Shown one piece after another: positions 17,408-27,692 of a stretch of 64,000 nucleotides of DNA. Position 1 is the first letter of the stretch. Each line of letters starts with the position of its first letter. A program made the position numbers and the translations under genes. Under the pieces are notes generated by a model. That model did no database searches. It had not been told where the DNA came from and was given only the letters and a program-made list of their open reading frames with translations. Source of the DNA: an uncultured Eggerthellaceae bacterium (GTDB lineage: Bacteria; Actinomycetota; Coriobacteriia; Coriobacteriales; Eggerthellaceae); the NCBI GenBank assembly GCA_949840905.1, contig CATKXW010000002.1:92092-156091 (forward strand). The letters are read 5' to 3'.

Positions 17408-20268
17408 TCGCCGGGCTCATATCCGATGGCCTCGAGAGCTGCAGCACAGCGAGCGCACACGTCCGGATGACGGGGGTCGTCGCCCAGCTCACGGACATTC
17501 CAGCAGCGCGGGCACTTCTCCCCTTCGGCCACGCCCACCAGCGCTCCCAGCTCCTCAGCAGCCTCGAAGCTCACCTGCGCCACGATCAATAGCTCCTCGA
17601 ACACCGCTGCGTCGTAGCGCTCGCACACCGCCAGCACCTCGGTGGGCGCCTGTACGGTCACGGCCGCTTCCTGGCTCTTATTGATGAGCTTCTCGCCACG
17701 CGCCTCCTCGAGCGCCTTGGTGACCGCCTCGCGCACCGTCATGATGACGGCGAAATCTTCCATGATCGCGTCGGCCTTCTCGGCGTCGGGCAACGCGGGC
17801 AGGAAGTCATCGGCCTTGGGCCAACCGGCCAGCTGCACGCTCACGGAACGCTCTTCGAACACGCGCATGAGCGGCGGATAGGTCTCCCACACCTCATCGC
17901 AGGTGAACGACAGGATAGGCGCCAGCACGCGCACCAGCACTTCCAGGATGTTCAACAACACCGCCTGCACCGCACGACGGCGCGGCGAGGCGGGTGCCTC
18001 GGAATAGAGGCGATCCTTCGCCACATCCATGTACACCGACGATAGGTCGTTCACGAAATCATAGACGACGCGGTAGACGCCGTTGAATTTATAGGCGCTA
18101 TAAGCCGCTTCCACTTCGACCAACAGGTCACGGGTGCGCACCATCATATAGCGGTCGATGGGCTCGAGCTCATCGAAGCTCGCCACAGCCTTCTCGTCAC
18201 TGAAGTCATCGAGGCTGCCCAGCAGGAAACGGAAAGTGTTGCGGAAGCGACGATAGGCGTCCGACACCTGCTTGAGGATGTTCTCCGAGATGGAGAAGTC
18301 CTGAGAGAAATCGACGCTAGCCACCCAAAGACGCAGCACGTCAGCGCCGAACTTATCGCAGATATCCGCCGGATCGATGCCGTTGCCGAGCGACTTCGAC
18401 ATCTTGCGCCCCTCTTCATCCACCGTGAAGCCGCAGTGCATGACGGCCTTGTAGGGCGGCACGCCGTAGGCTCCGATGGAGGTGAGCAGCGAGGACTGGA
18501 ACCAGCCGCGATGCTGGTCGGAGCCTTCGAGGTACATGTCGGCCGGGAAGCGCAGGCCCTCGCCCGCGCGATGACGGCAGACGCTGGTATGGGACACGCC
18601 GGACTCCCACCACACATCGAGGATGTCCTTCTCGGGCAGAAGCTCGGTGCCCCCGCACTTCTCGCACTTCACGGTGCGCGGCAGGTAATCCTTCGGATCC
18701 TTGATGAACCACGCATCAGAGCCTTCGGTGCGGAACAGCTCTATCACCGCTTCGAAGGTCTCCTCATCGGCCACCGTGGAGCCGCATTTCGCGCACTTGA
18801 ACACCGGGATCGGCACGCCCCAGGAGCGCTGGCGCGAGATGCACCAGTCGGGACGGTCGGCTACCATGGAGCCGATGCGGTTCTTCGCCCAGGCCGGGAT
18901 CCATTCCACCTCGTTCTCGATGGCGTTCAGGGCATCCTCGCGCAGGGAGTTCTTGTCCATAGAGACGAACCACTGGTCGGTGGCGCGGAAGATGACGGGT
19001 TGATGGCAGCGCCAGCAATGAGGGTAGGAATGCTCGATGCGCTTCTCGGCTACCAGCGTGCCCTGCTCGCGCAGCCACTCGATGATGGCCGGGTTCGCCT
19101 CGTCCACGTCCAGCCCCGCGAAGCGCCCTGCCTCGTCGGTGAGACGCCCGTCGTCGTCGACGGGCATGAGCAGCGGGATGTCGAACTCGAGGGCCACCAG
19201 GTAGTCCTCTTGGCCATGACCGGGGGCCGTATGCACCGCGCCGGTGCCGGTATCGAGGGTCACGTGATCGCCGTAGATGACGGTGCCCTTGAGGTCTTGG
19301 CGGATGGGAGCGGTATAAGTGAGGCCGTAGAGCTGCTTGCCAGCGAGCGTCACCGGCTCGCCTTCGGCGGTCTCGACGAAGCCGTAGCCTTCCCAACCAG
19401 CCACCTCCGCCACCGATCCCACCAGCTCACGGGCCATGATGATGTTATCGCCGTTGACCTGTACCATGACGTATTCCGCATCAGGTGCCAAGGACACGGC
19501 CGTGTTGGCCGGCAGCGTCCAGGGTGTGGTGGTCCATATGAGGATGAACGCATCGCCCTCGGCACCGTTGGCCTCGAAGACGCCCGGCATGGCGTCGAGC
19601 TTGAACTTCACGAAGATGGAAGGCGATACCTCATCAGCGTATTCGATCTCGGCCTCGGCCAGCGCGGTATGGCAGCGCTTGCACCAATGGATGGGCTTTC
19701 GGCCGCGATAGATCGAGCCCTTCAGGTACATATCGCGGAACAGCTCCACGTTGCCGGCCTCGTAATCGGGCGTGAATGTGAGGTAGGGATGGTCCCAATC
19801 CGCATTCACGCCGAGGCGCTCGAAGCCCGCACGCTGGATGTTGACGTACTTCTCAGCCCACACGCGGCACAGCTCGCGCAGTTCGGGCTGGGAGGTCTGG
19901 GCCATCTTCTCAGGACCGAGCGTCTTTTCCACCATATGCTCGATGGGCTGGCCATGACAATCCCAGCCGGGCACGTAAGGCGTGAAGAAGCCGCGCTGGG
20001 CATGGCTCTTGTTCACGAAGTCCTTGAGGATCTTGTTGAACGCATGACCGGTATGGATGGGACCGTTGGCATAGGGCGGTCCATCATGGAGCACGAAGGG
20101 ATTGCCGTCCTTGTTCTTCTCTAGCACCAGCCCGTAGATGTCCTGCTCCTGCCATTTCTTCAGGCGCTTCGGCTCGTTCTGTGGCAGGTTCCCGCGCATG
20201 GGGAACTCCGTCTTCGGAAGGTTCATGGTGGCCTTGTAGTCGTTCTGGGGCGCTTTATTGTCAGCCAT
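17404..20268 (-). CDS. ileS: Isoleucyl-tRNA synthetase
   Basis: A 954-residue class I synthetase charging tRNA-Ile. It has the HIGH motif ('PIHTGHAF'), KMSKS ('GRKMSKSLGN'), an editing domain between them, the anticodon-binding domain, and a C-terminal zinc finger with two CxxC pairs ('CPRCWN', 'CARCAA'). The start is taken at Met 'MADNKAPQ' (ATG 20268), since upstream sequence in frame is poorly conserved and runs towards a tRNA terminator. No T-box leader fits in the 60 bp between that terminator and the gene. It heads a four-gene unit. Confidence 0.96.
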   Translation of the reverse strand: MADNKAPQNDYKATMNLPKTEFPMRGNLPQNEPKRLKKWQEQDIYGLVLEKNKDGNPFVLHDGPPYANGPIHTGHAFNKILKDFVNKSHAQRGFFTPYVPGWDCHGQPIEHMVEKTLGPEKMAQTSQPELRELCRVWAEKYVNIQRAGFERLGVNADWDHPYLTFTPDYEAGNVELFRDMYLKGSIYRGRKPIHWCKRCHTALAEAEIEYADEVSPSIFVKFKLDAMPGVFEANGAEGDAFILIWTTTPWTLPANTAVSLAPDAEYVMVQVNGDNIIMARELVGSVAEVAGWEGYGFVETAEGEPVTLAGKQLYGLTYTAPIRQDLKGTVIYGDHVTLDTGTGAVHTAPGHGQEDYLVALEFDIPLLMPVDDDGRLTDEAGRFAGLDVDEANPAIIEWLREQGTLVAEKRIEHSYPHCWRCHQPVIFRATDQWFVSMDKNSLREDALNAIENEVEWIPAWAKNRIGSMVADRPDWCISRQRSWGVPIPVFKCAKCGSTVADEETFEAVIELFRTEGSDAWFIKDPKDYLPRTVKCEKCGGTELLPEKDILDVWWESGVSHTSVCRHRAGEGLRFPADMYLEGSDQHRGWFQSSLLTSIGAYGVPPYKAVMHCGFTVDEEGRKMSKSLGNGIDPADICDKFGADVLRLWVASVDFSQDFSISENILKQVSDAYRRFRNTFRFLLGSLDDFSDEKAVASFDELEPIDRYMMVRTRDLLVEVEAAYSAYKFNGVYRVVYDFVNDLSSVYMDVAKDRLYSEAPASPRRRAVQAVLLNILEVLVRVLAPILSFTCDEVWETYPPLMRVFEERSVSVQLAGWPKADDFLPALPDAEKADAIMEDFAVIMTVREAVTKALEEARGEKLINKSQEAAVTVQAPTEVLAVCERYDAAVFEELLIVAQVSFEAAEELGALVGVAEGEKCPRCWNVRELGDDPRHPDVCARCAAALEAIGYEPGE

Positions 20269-20330
20269 GGGTCCGCTTTCGACTAATGATCGTACAAAAG
20301 GGCGCTTTCGCAGCATCGGCCAGAAATAGA

Positions 20331-20364
20331 ACAGGCCGCCGGATCGAGCATGACCGGCGGCCTG
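20331..20364 (-). terminator. Terminator between tRNA-Val and ileS
   Basis: Perfect 11-bp arms CAGGCCGCCGG and CCGGCGGCCTG on the minus strand, followed by TTCTATTTCT. Confidence 0.8.
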
Positions 20365-20372
20365 GATATTTC

Positions 20373-20449
<77 letters not shown>

Positions 20450-20486
20450 GTTCGCTGATGCCGCATGAGCGCGAACACGAGACGAT

Positions 20487-20514
20487 ATTCTACCAGAACC
20501 TATCAGCGTGTCAA
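20487..20514 (-). promoter_or_regulatory. Promoter of tRNA-Val
   Basis: A consensus TTGACA (20514-20509), 16-bp spacer and TAGAAT (20492-20487) on the minus strand, about 40 bp before the tRNA. Confidence 0.85.
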
Positions 20515-20523
20515 AGCGGATCC

Positions 20524-21468
20524 TCAAGATGATCCTGTCGACCCTGCCGAAAGGCCGTCCACCTGCCCTTCGCCCTGCCCCTCCCCGTAGGGCTCGATGT
20601 GAACGAGCACCTCTTTCACCGCCGGATGAGCGCTCTTCACACCCTGCTCCAGCTCGTCTCCAAGGGCATGGGCGGCCCGCACGCTCATGGCAGGGTCCAC
20701 CAGCAGGTGCAGATCGCAGTATATCTCCGACTCGGTGCCGCGAGTGCGAATGCGATGGACCTCGCAGATGCCGGGCATGGCTTCGGCGATGACGCGGATG
20801 GAGGCAGGATCGATGCGCGCATGATCGGAGAGCGTGCGCAAGGCGCGCATGAAGACCTCGATGGCCGATATCAGGATGAATGCCGTCACCACCAGTGCCA
20901 TGACAGGATCGGCCTCCGGGATGCCGAGACGAACGCAGATCAGGCCCACGATGACCCCCACCGACACGAGCACGTCCGATAGGGTGTGAGCCGCATCGGC
21001 CCGCAGGATGTCGCTGTGAAGCTGTCGGGCGCGCAGCCGCTCATAGACGGTGACGCCCACGTTCACCGCCAAGGTGCCCACCATCACCACGAACGACAGG
21101 GCGTTCACCTCCGCCGTATAGGTGCGCGTAGCGAGCCGCTCCACTGCCCCGCTGCCCACCTCGAAGGCGGCCACGGCCAGCAGCACGCCGATGGCGAGAG
21201 AGCCATAGGTCTCGAACTTGGAGTGGCCGTAAGGATGGGTGTCGTCGGCCGGGCGGGCGGCGACGGCCACGCCCACCAAGGCGATGACGTTTCCCACCGA
21301 ATCGAAGGCCGAGTGGATGCCATCGGCTTGCATGGAAGCTGACTGCGATATGAAGCCGTAGACGAGCTTCGCTGCGGCCACCAACAGGTTCAGTCCCAGC
21401 ACGATCAGCAGCACGCGACGTACCTCGCCCGTGCGCGAGACCGAGGAACGTGCCGTATCCGTGGTCAT
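20524..21468 (-). CDS. Cation diffusion facilitator (CDF) family transporter
   Basis: A 314-residue membrane protein exporting divalent metals (Zn, Mn, Fe or Co; specificity not readable). Metal-site motifs are 'DGIHSAFD' in TM2 and 'DAAHTLSD' in TM5. The 'HPYGHSKFE' loop between TM2 and TM3 is typical. The cytoplasmic ferredoxin-like C-terminal domain starts near residue 215 and ends in a Ser/Gly-rich tail. The ATG at 21468 has GGGAGG just upstream; longer frames read through the tRNA-Leu terminator and are rejected. Confidence 0.92.
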   Translation of the reverse strand: MTTDTARSSVSRTGEVRRVLLIVLGLNLLVAAAKLVYGFISQSASMQADGIHSAFDSVGNVIALVGVAVAARPADDTHPYGHSKFETYGSLAIGVLLAVAAFEVGSGAVERLATRTYTAEVNALSFVVMVGTLAVNVGVTVYERLRARQLHSDILRADAAHTLSDVLVSVGVIVGLICVRLGIPEADPVMALVVTAFILISAIEVFMRALRTLSDHARIDPASIRVIAEAMPGICEVHRIRTRGTESEIYCDLHLLVDPAMSVRAAHALGDELEQGVKSAHPAVKEVLVHIEPYGEGQGEGQVDGLSAGSTGSS

Positions 21469-21502
21469 CCATCCTCCCTTCCGATGCTCGACGCACCATA
21501 TA

Positions 21503-21531
21503 GAAAAAGCTGCCCGGATGGACAGCTTTCG
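21503..21531 (-). terminator. Terminator of tRNA-Leu
   Basis: On the minus strand, arms AAGCTGTCC and GGGCAGCTT flank an ATCC loop and run into TTTTTCT. It resembles the tRNA-Pro terminator, with the same ATCC loop. Confidence 0.85.
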
Positions 21532-21537
21532 AATCTC

Positions 21538-21626
21538 TGGTGTCGGAGGCGGGATTTGAACCCGCACACCCGTTAGATGGGCACTAGCACCTCAAGCTAG
21601 CGTGTCTGCCGTTCCACCACTCCGAC
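21538..21626 (-). tRNA. tRNA-Leu(GAG)
   Basis: An 89-nt tRNA with a long variable arm (class II). Acceptor GTCGGAG/CTCCGAC, discriminator A, an encoded CCA, and anticodon loop TTGAGGT (anticodon GAG). Confidence 0.95.
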
Positions 21627-21647
21627 ATGGGTCATGCAGCGACGACC

Positions 21648-21653
21648 ATTCTA
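21648..21653 (-). promoter_or_regulatory. Possible -10 box of tRNA-Leu
   Basis: TAGAAT on the minus strand, 22 bp before the tRNA; no good -35 is seen. Confidence 0.4.
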
Positions 21654-21684
21654 ACAGAAGGATGGGTCGTTGCCTATGAGAAAT

Positions 21685-21939
21685 CTAGGAGTTGATCGTG
21701 CCTTGGGGATAGATGACCATGAGCACCAACAACGACACCATGAACACGATGGCACAGATGATGGTGATACGATCGAGGTTCTTCTCGATGATGCTCGTAC
21801 CCGTCTGGGTCGAATACATCGAGCTCGCGATCATATCGGAGATGCCCGTGCCCTTGCCGGAATGCATCAGGATGAAGATGATCATGCCGATGCCAGACAC
21901 CACCAACAGGATGAGGAAGAGGATGACGAGCCAGCTCAA
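21685..21939 (-). CDS. secG: Preprotein translocase subunit SecG
   Basis: An 84-residue protein with two membrane segments joined by the conserved Gly/Ser-rich loop ('MHSGKGTGISDM'). It stimulates the SecYEG export channel. The start codon is TTG with a weak ribosome site. It ends the gap-pgk-tpiA-gpmI-secG run, an arrangement common in Gram-positives. Confidence 0.88.
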   Translation of the reverse strand: MSWLVILFLILLVVSGIGMIIFILMHSGKGTGISDMIASSMYSTQTGTSIIEKNLDRITIICAIVFMVSLLVLMVIYPQGTINS

Positions 21940-22010
21940 GATCCCACGCTTCTTTCTACTACGATCATATTACAACGCACGAATCATAGATTATACCCAA
22001 AGCACACCGC

Positions 22011-23600
22011 TCAAGCAAGCAGGCATTCTCCGTCCATCTCAGGAGGCACCGTCAGGCCCACAGCCCGCAGCAAGGTAGGGGCGATGTCACACAGGCGCCC
22101 CATCCTCTCCTGCAACCGCAACGGCGCACCGTCCGCCCCGACCCCCACGACGATGAGCGGCACGGGCGCGGTCGTATGGGCCGTATGAGGCGCTCCGCTC
22201 TCGTCGAGCATCCTATCAGCGTTGCCATGATCGGCCGTGACGAAGGCGATGCCGCCCTTCGCCTCGATGGCCGAGAGCACCTCTCCCACGCCCGCATCCA
22301 CTGCTTCCACCGCTTCGATGGCCGCGTCGATGACGCCGGTGTGGCCCACCATATCGCAGTTCGCGAAGTTCACGATGTAGACGTCGGCCGCATCGGCCTC
22401 GATGGCGGCCACCAGCGCTTCGGTCACCGCAGGAGCGCTCATGGTCGGCTGCAGGTCGTAGGTGGCCACCTTCGGGCTGGCCACCAGCTCGCGATGCTCA
22501 CCGGACTTCGGCTCCTCGATGCCGCCATTGAAGAAGAACGTCACATGGGCGTACTTCTCGGTCTCGGCGATGTGATACTGCGAAAGCCCCGCAGCCGCCA
22601 GCACATCGGCCAACACGTTGGCAGGGAACGTCTTCGGGAACGCCACCGGCGCTGCGATGGTCGGATCGTACTCGGTGAGGCACACGACATCGAGCTGAGG
22701 ATGCACGAAGCGAACGAAATCGTCGAAATCCTCGTCGACGAGCGCATGGGTCAGCTCGCGAGCGCGATCGGGTCGGAAGTTGAAGAGCACCACCGCATCG
22801 CCATCGCACATCACGCGCGGCTCGAACGACACCGGCTCCACGAACTCGTCGGTCACGCCACGGTCATAGGACTCATGAAGGCACGCTACCGGATCTTCCA
22901 TCCGCAGATGATCCAGATCCCAGACCATGGCATCATAAGCGCGCTTGACGCGATCCCAGCGCTTGTCGCGATCCATGGCGAAGTAACGGCCCATCATGGA
23001 AGCTATGGACAGCTTGGTGGCACCGCCACAGCGCTCCTCGATGGACGACATGCGCTCTTGGAGCTCGCGCAGATAGCGCTCGGCGCTCTTCGGAGGCACA
23101 TCGCGACCATCCAAGAAACAGTGGACGAACACGGACGGAACGCCGGCCGCTGCTGCAGCCTCCATCAGCGCATAGAGGTGACGGTCAGAGGAATGCACGC
23201 CGCCGTCGCTCAGAAGCCCCATGAGATGCAGCACGCCTCCGCGCTCCTTCACCGCAGCGAAGGTCGCGACCAGCACGGCATTGTCCGCCAAGGCGCCATC
23301 GGCGCACGCGCCGTCGATGCGCGTGAGCTCTTGGCGCACCACCCGACCAGCACCGATGTTCAGATGGCCCACTTCAGAGTTGCCCATCTGACCCGCAGGG
23401 AGCCCCACGGCCTCCCCTGACGCTGCAAGCTCCGTCCAAGAGCATTCCGCGAACAACCCGTCGAGCACCGGGGTGGATGCCGCAGCGATAGCGTTGCCCT
23501 CCCCTGCTGGCTGCAGACCGAAGCCGTCCATGATGATGAGACAGGCGGGCAGGCGAAGCTCGCTGGCCGATACGCCAGCGACGCGACCGTCCTCGCTCAT
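22011..23600 (-). CDS. gpmI: 2,3-bisphosphoglycerate-independent phosphoglycerate mutase
   Basis: A 529-residue Mn-dependent enzyme interconverting 3- and 2-phosphoglycerate. The phosphoserine nucleophile is S75 in 'GQMGNSEVGHLN'. The alkaline-phosphatase-like metal site appears as 'MDGFG' near the N-terminus and 'TADHGNAD' near the C-terminus. The start overlaps the tpiA stop (ATGA). Confidence 0.95.
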   Translation of the reverse strand: MSEDGRVAGVSASELRLPACLIIMDGFGLQPAGEGNAIAAASTPVLDGLFAECSWTELAASGEAVGLPAGQMGNSEVGHLNIGAGRVVRQELTRIDGACADGALADNAVLVATFAAVKERGGVLHLMGLLSDGGVHSSDRHLYALMEAAAAAGVPSVFVHCFLDGRDVPPKSAERYLRELQERMSSIEERCGGATKLSIASMMGRYFAMDRDKRWDRVKRAYDAMVWDLDHLRMEDPVACLHESYDRGVTDEFVEPVSFEPRVMCDGDAVVLFNFRPDRARELTHALVDEDFDDFVRFVHPQLDVVCLTEYDPTIAAPVAFPKTFPANVLADVLAAAGLSQYHIAETEKYAHVTFFFNGGIEEPKSGEHRELVASPKVATYDLQPTMSAPAVTEALVAAIEADAADVYIVNFANCDMVGHTGVIDAAIEAVEAVDAGVGEVLSAIEAKGGIAFVTADHGNADRMLDESGAPHTAHTTAPVPLIVVGVGADGAPLRLQERMGRLCDIAPTLLRAVGLTVPPEMDGECLLA

Positions 23601-24370
23601 CGCATGGCGTCCTTCACGATAGCCATGAACGACTTGGCGTTCAGCGAGGCACCCCCTATGAGGCCGCCATCGATATCGGCCTCGGCCAGCAGCAGCGCAG
23701 CGTTGCCCTCGTTCATAGAGCCGCCGTAAAGGATGCGGATCGGATCGGCGTTATCAGCACCGAACATATCGTTCAGCGTCGCGCGGATGGCGGCGCACAC
23801 CTCTTCGGCCTGCTCGGGCGTGGCCGTGCGGCCCGTACCGATGGCCCAGATGGGCTCATAAGCGATGACGCATTCCTTCGCGGCCCCCTCGTCGATGCCG
23901 GCGAGCGCGGCGCGCACCTGAGCCGTGACGAACTCCAGATAGTTGCCCGCGTCGCGCACCGCCAGCGACTCTCCCACGCAGACGATGGGAGCGATGCCGC
24001 CTTCCAGCAGCGCCTTCACCTTAAGATTGACGTCCTCGTTCGTCTCGCCGAACAGGATGCGACGCTCCGAATGGCCCACGATGCACCAAGAGCAGCCGAT
24101 CTCCTTCAGCATGGGAACCGATGTCTCGCCAGTGAACGCACCGCTCGGCTCCCAATAGACGTTCTGGGCACCCAGGCCGATCTTCGTACGATCGAACTCG
24201 AAGACCGTCTTCACCGGTTTCAGGTCGACGAAGGGCGGGCACACCACGCAGTCCACATGGTCGGACCAATCGTTATAGAACTCGTTGGAGATCTCTTGAG
24301 CGAGCACCACAGCCTCGCCGATGGTGTTGTTCATCTTCCAATTGCCCGCGATGAGCGGTTTGCGTGCCAT
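23597..24370 (-). CDS. tpiA: Triosephosphate isomerase
   Basis: A 257-residue TIM barrel converting dihydroxyacetone phosphate and glyceraldehyde-3-phosphate. It shows Lys in 'GNWKMN', catalytic His in 'IVGHSERR', catalytic Glu in 'AYEPIWAIGTG', and the phosphate loop 'YGGSMNEGN'. The ATG at 24370 has AAGGA 8 bp upstream; an in-frame ATG at 24379 is less well placed. Confidence 0.95.
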   Translation of the reverse strand: MARKPLIAGNWKMNNTIGEAVVLAQEISNEFYNDWSDHVDCVVCPPFVDLKPVKTVFEFDRTKIGLGAQNVYWEPSGAFTGETSVPMLKEIGCSWCIVGHSERRILFGETNEDVNLKVKALLEGGIAPIVCVGESLAVRDAGNYLEFVTAQVRAALAGIDEGAAKECVIAYEPIWAIGTGRTATPEQAEEVCAAIRATLNDMFGADNADPIRILYGGSMNEGNAALLLAEADIDGGLIGGASLNAKSFMAIVKDAMR

Positions 24371-24404
24371 GAGGGCCATCCTTTCGAAAAACGGTGGAGC
24401 TCGA

Positions 24405-25589
24405 TCAGCGGAGCGCTTCCACGCCGGGCAGCTTCTCGCCCTGCACCAGCTCCATGGAAGCACCGCCGCCAGTGGATATGAAGGTCATTCGATCGGCCAG
24501 GTCGAACTGGTTGACGGCAGCCACCGAATCGCCGCCGCCGATGATGGTGTCGGCCGCATCGTTGGCGGCCACGGCCTCGGCCACCGCTCGGGTGCCGGCC
24601 TCGAAGGGCTTCATCTCGAACACACCCATCGGCCCATTCCAGAACACGCTCGCAGCCTCAGCGATGGCATCGGCGTAGATGCGCGCGGTCTGAGGTCCGA
24701 TGTCGAGCCCCATCATGGTCTCGGGCATGGCGTCCACAGGCACCACCTCGGTGTTCGCGTCAGCGGAGAAGGCATCGGCCACCACCACATCCACGGGCAG
24801 CAGCAGCTCCACGCCCAAGGAGCTCGCCTTGTCCATCATGGCCCGTGCGCGCTCCACCCAGTCCTCTTCCTTCAACGAAGAGCCGACCTCGTAGCCTTGG
24901 GCCAACAGGAAGGTGAAGCACATGCCGCCGCCTATGATGAGCGTATCGACCTTGTCGAGCAGCGCGTCTATCACCTTGATCTTGTCGGAGACCTTCGAGC
25001 CACCGAGGATGGCGACGAAGGGGCGCTTGGGGCTCTCCAGCATACCGGTGAGCGTAGTCACCTCGTTCTCCATGAGATAGCCTGCGTAGGAAGGCAGAAG
25101 CGCTGCGATGCCGGCGGTGGATGCGTGGGCACGATGGGCCGTGCCGAACGCATCGTTCACATAGGCATCAGCGAGCGAGGCCAGCTCGGCAGCGAACGCC
25201 GCATCGTTCTTCTTCTCGCGAGCATCGAAGCGCAGGTTCTCCAACACGAGCACCTCGCCCTCACCGAGCGCAGCCGCACGGCCCCGAGCATCCTCGCCTG
25301 TGATGTCGGCCGCCAGCACCACCGGAGCGTCGATCAGCTCTCCAAGGCGACGGGCCACAGGTGCCAAGGACAGCTCCTCTTCGAAGCCCGTCCCGGCCGG
25401 ACGGCCGCGGTGGCTCATGAGGATCACCTTCGCCCCAGCATCCACCAGATGGCGGATGGTGGGCAGCGCAGCGCGGATGCGGGTGTCGTCGGTGACCATG
25501 CCCTCCTGCACCGGCGCATTGAAATCGACGCGCACGATGACGCTCTTGCCGGCAGCGTCGAGCGTCTCGATGGTCTTCATGTCAGCCAT
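24405..25589 (-). CDS. pgk: Phosphoglycerate kinase
   Basis: A 394-residue glycolytic kinase making ATP from 1,3-bisphosphoglycerate. Motifs are 'VRVDFNAPV' (N-terminal substrate site), 'SHRGRP', 'AILGGSKVSDKI' and 'ISTGGGASMELVQG' (nucleotide site). The ATG at 25589 follows GGGAGGGA. It lies 34 bp upstream of tpiA. Confidence 0.95.
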   Translation of the reverse strand: MADMKTIETLDAAGKSVIVRVDFNAPVQEGMVTDDTRIRAALPTIRHLVDAGAKVILMSHRGRPAGTGFEEELSLAPVARRLGELIDAPVVLAADITGEDARGRAAALGEGEVLVLENLRFDAREKKNDAAFAAELASLADAYVNDAFGTAHRAHASTAGIAALLPSYAGYLMENEVTTLTGMLESPKRPFVAILGGSKVSDKIKVIDALLDKVDTLIIGGGMCFTFLLAQGYEVGSSLKEEDWVERARAMMDKASSLGVELLLPVDVVVADAFSADANTEVVPVDAMPETMMGLDIGPQTARIYADAIAEAASVFWNGPMGVFEMKPFEAGTRAVAEAVAANDAADTIIGGGDSVAAVNQFDLADRMTFISTGGGASMELVQGEKLPGVEALR

Positions 25590-25612
25590 GGGTCCCTCCC
25601 TCGGTTCGGCCT

Positions 25613-26710
<1,098 letters not shown>

Positions 26711-27646
26711 TCAGCGGCTCTCGGCCTCTTTCGCCAAGGCCTCCAATCGGCGAACGCGGTGGTACACCGCCGATTTGGACAGCGGCGGATCGCTCGCCTC
26801 GCCCAGTTCCTTGAGGGAGGCGTTCGGATGGGCCACCCGCAGGCGGATGAACTCCTGGATCGCCGGGGGCAACCGTTCCATGCCGTAGTGCTCCAACACG
26901 GTGCGGATGGCGAACAGCTGGCCCACCGCAGCGTTGCTCGCCTTCTGCTGATTGGCGAGCTCGGCGTTGATCATGCGGTTCACGTCGTTTCGCACGCTCT
27001 TCACCACGCGCTCCTCCTCCATGAGCAGCGCACCGTGATGGGCTCCCACGAAGGCGAGGAACTCGAGGATGGCCTCTCCGCTCTTCAGATACACCATATA
27101 GGAGCTGCGCCGCTGCATGATGCGCGCGTGGATGTCCTTCTGGGCCATCAGCTCCACCAGATCTGCCGCGAGCTGATCGCTCTCCAAGGTGATCTCGAAA
27201 TGGAAGTCGCTGCGCGGATTCGATACGAAGCCGGAGCCGAGGAAGGCCCCTCGCAGATACGCTGCGGCGCAGCACTGCTTCGCCACCAGGTCCTCTTTGA
27301 TGCCCATCTCCAGCGACGCTTCCCCCGAGAGCACTCCAAGGTCTTCCAAAGCAGCGACCAGTCCCGGCTGAGCGGGCACCTCGATGAGGTAGTTCGGCGT
27401 CTTGTGCAGCACGCTGCGACGCATGGTGAGCTCGGTCTTGAGCCCATAGAGAGTGTGCAGCAGGCGCACCACCAATCGGGCCGCAGGCGGGTTGTCGGTG
27501 GCCACCTCCATCCGATAGCGTCCCTTGCCGCTCAGGAACAACGTGCCTTCGATGCGCACGAGAGCGGCTAAGGTGGCCCGCTCGCAATGGGAGCACGTGG
27601 GCGCTACGCGCGCTATCTCGTCTTTGACATCAGCGGTGAACGACAC
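26711..27646 (-). CDS. whiA: WhiA cell-division/sporulation regulator
   Basis: A 311-residue DNA-binding protein. The N-terminal part (about 1-200) resembles LAGLIDADG homing endonucleases but lacks catalysis ('AAYLRGAFLGSGFVSNP'). The C-terminal helix-turn-helix holds 'SLKELGEASDPPLSKSAVYHRVRRLE'. It controls cell division genes in Actinobacteria and Firmicutes. The start is GTG. It is grouped as usual with rapZ and yvcK. Confidence 0.94.
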   Translation of the reverse strand: MSFTADVKDEIARVAPTCSHCERATLAALVRIEGTLFLSGKGRYRMEVATDNPPAARLVVRLLHTLYGLKTELTMRRSVLHKTPNYLIEVPAQPGLVAALEDLGVLSGEASLEMGIKEDLVAKQCCAAAYLRGAFLGSGFVSNPRSDFHFEITLESDQLAADLVELMAQKDIHARIMQRRSSYMVYLKSGEAILEFLAFVGAHHGALLMEEERVVKSVRNDVNRMINAELANQQKASNAAVGQLFAIRTVLEHYGMERLPPAIQEFIRLRVAHPNASLKELGEASDPPLSKSAVYHRVRRLEALAKEAESR

Positions 27647-27692
27647 GGGAAGGACGCTCCTTCGGAAACGGGCGGAAGCGGACGGAAACGGA

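Noticed and set aside
18436..20124. 562-codon plus-strand frame opposite ileS
   Set aside because: It is antisense to a fully conserved gene, rich in His/Arg/Gly, with no motif. The same applies to long frames opposite uvrC (29897-31873), arsM-arsS (36908-38317) and gltX (43875-45188).
20269..20330. T-box riboswitch before ileS
   Set aside because: Only about 60 bp lie between the tRNA-Val terminator and the start, too short for a T-box, and no specifier stem or T-box sequence is seen.
20524..21567. Longer CDF transporter frame starting at 21567
   Set aside because: The extra N-terminus reads the tRNA-Leu end and its terminator; ATG 21468 has a strong ribosome site.
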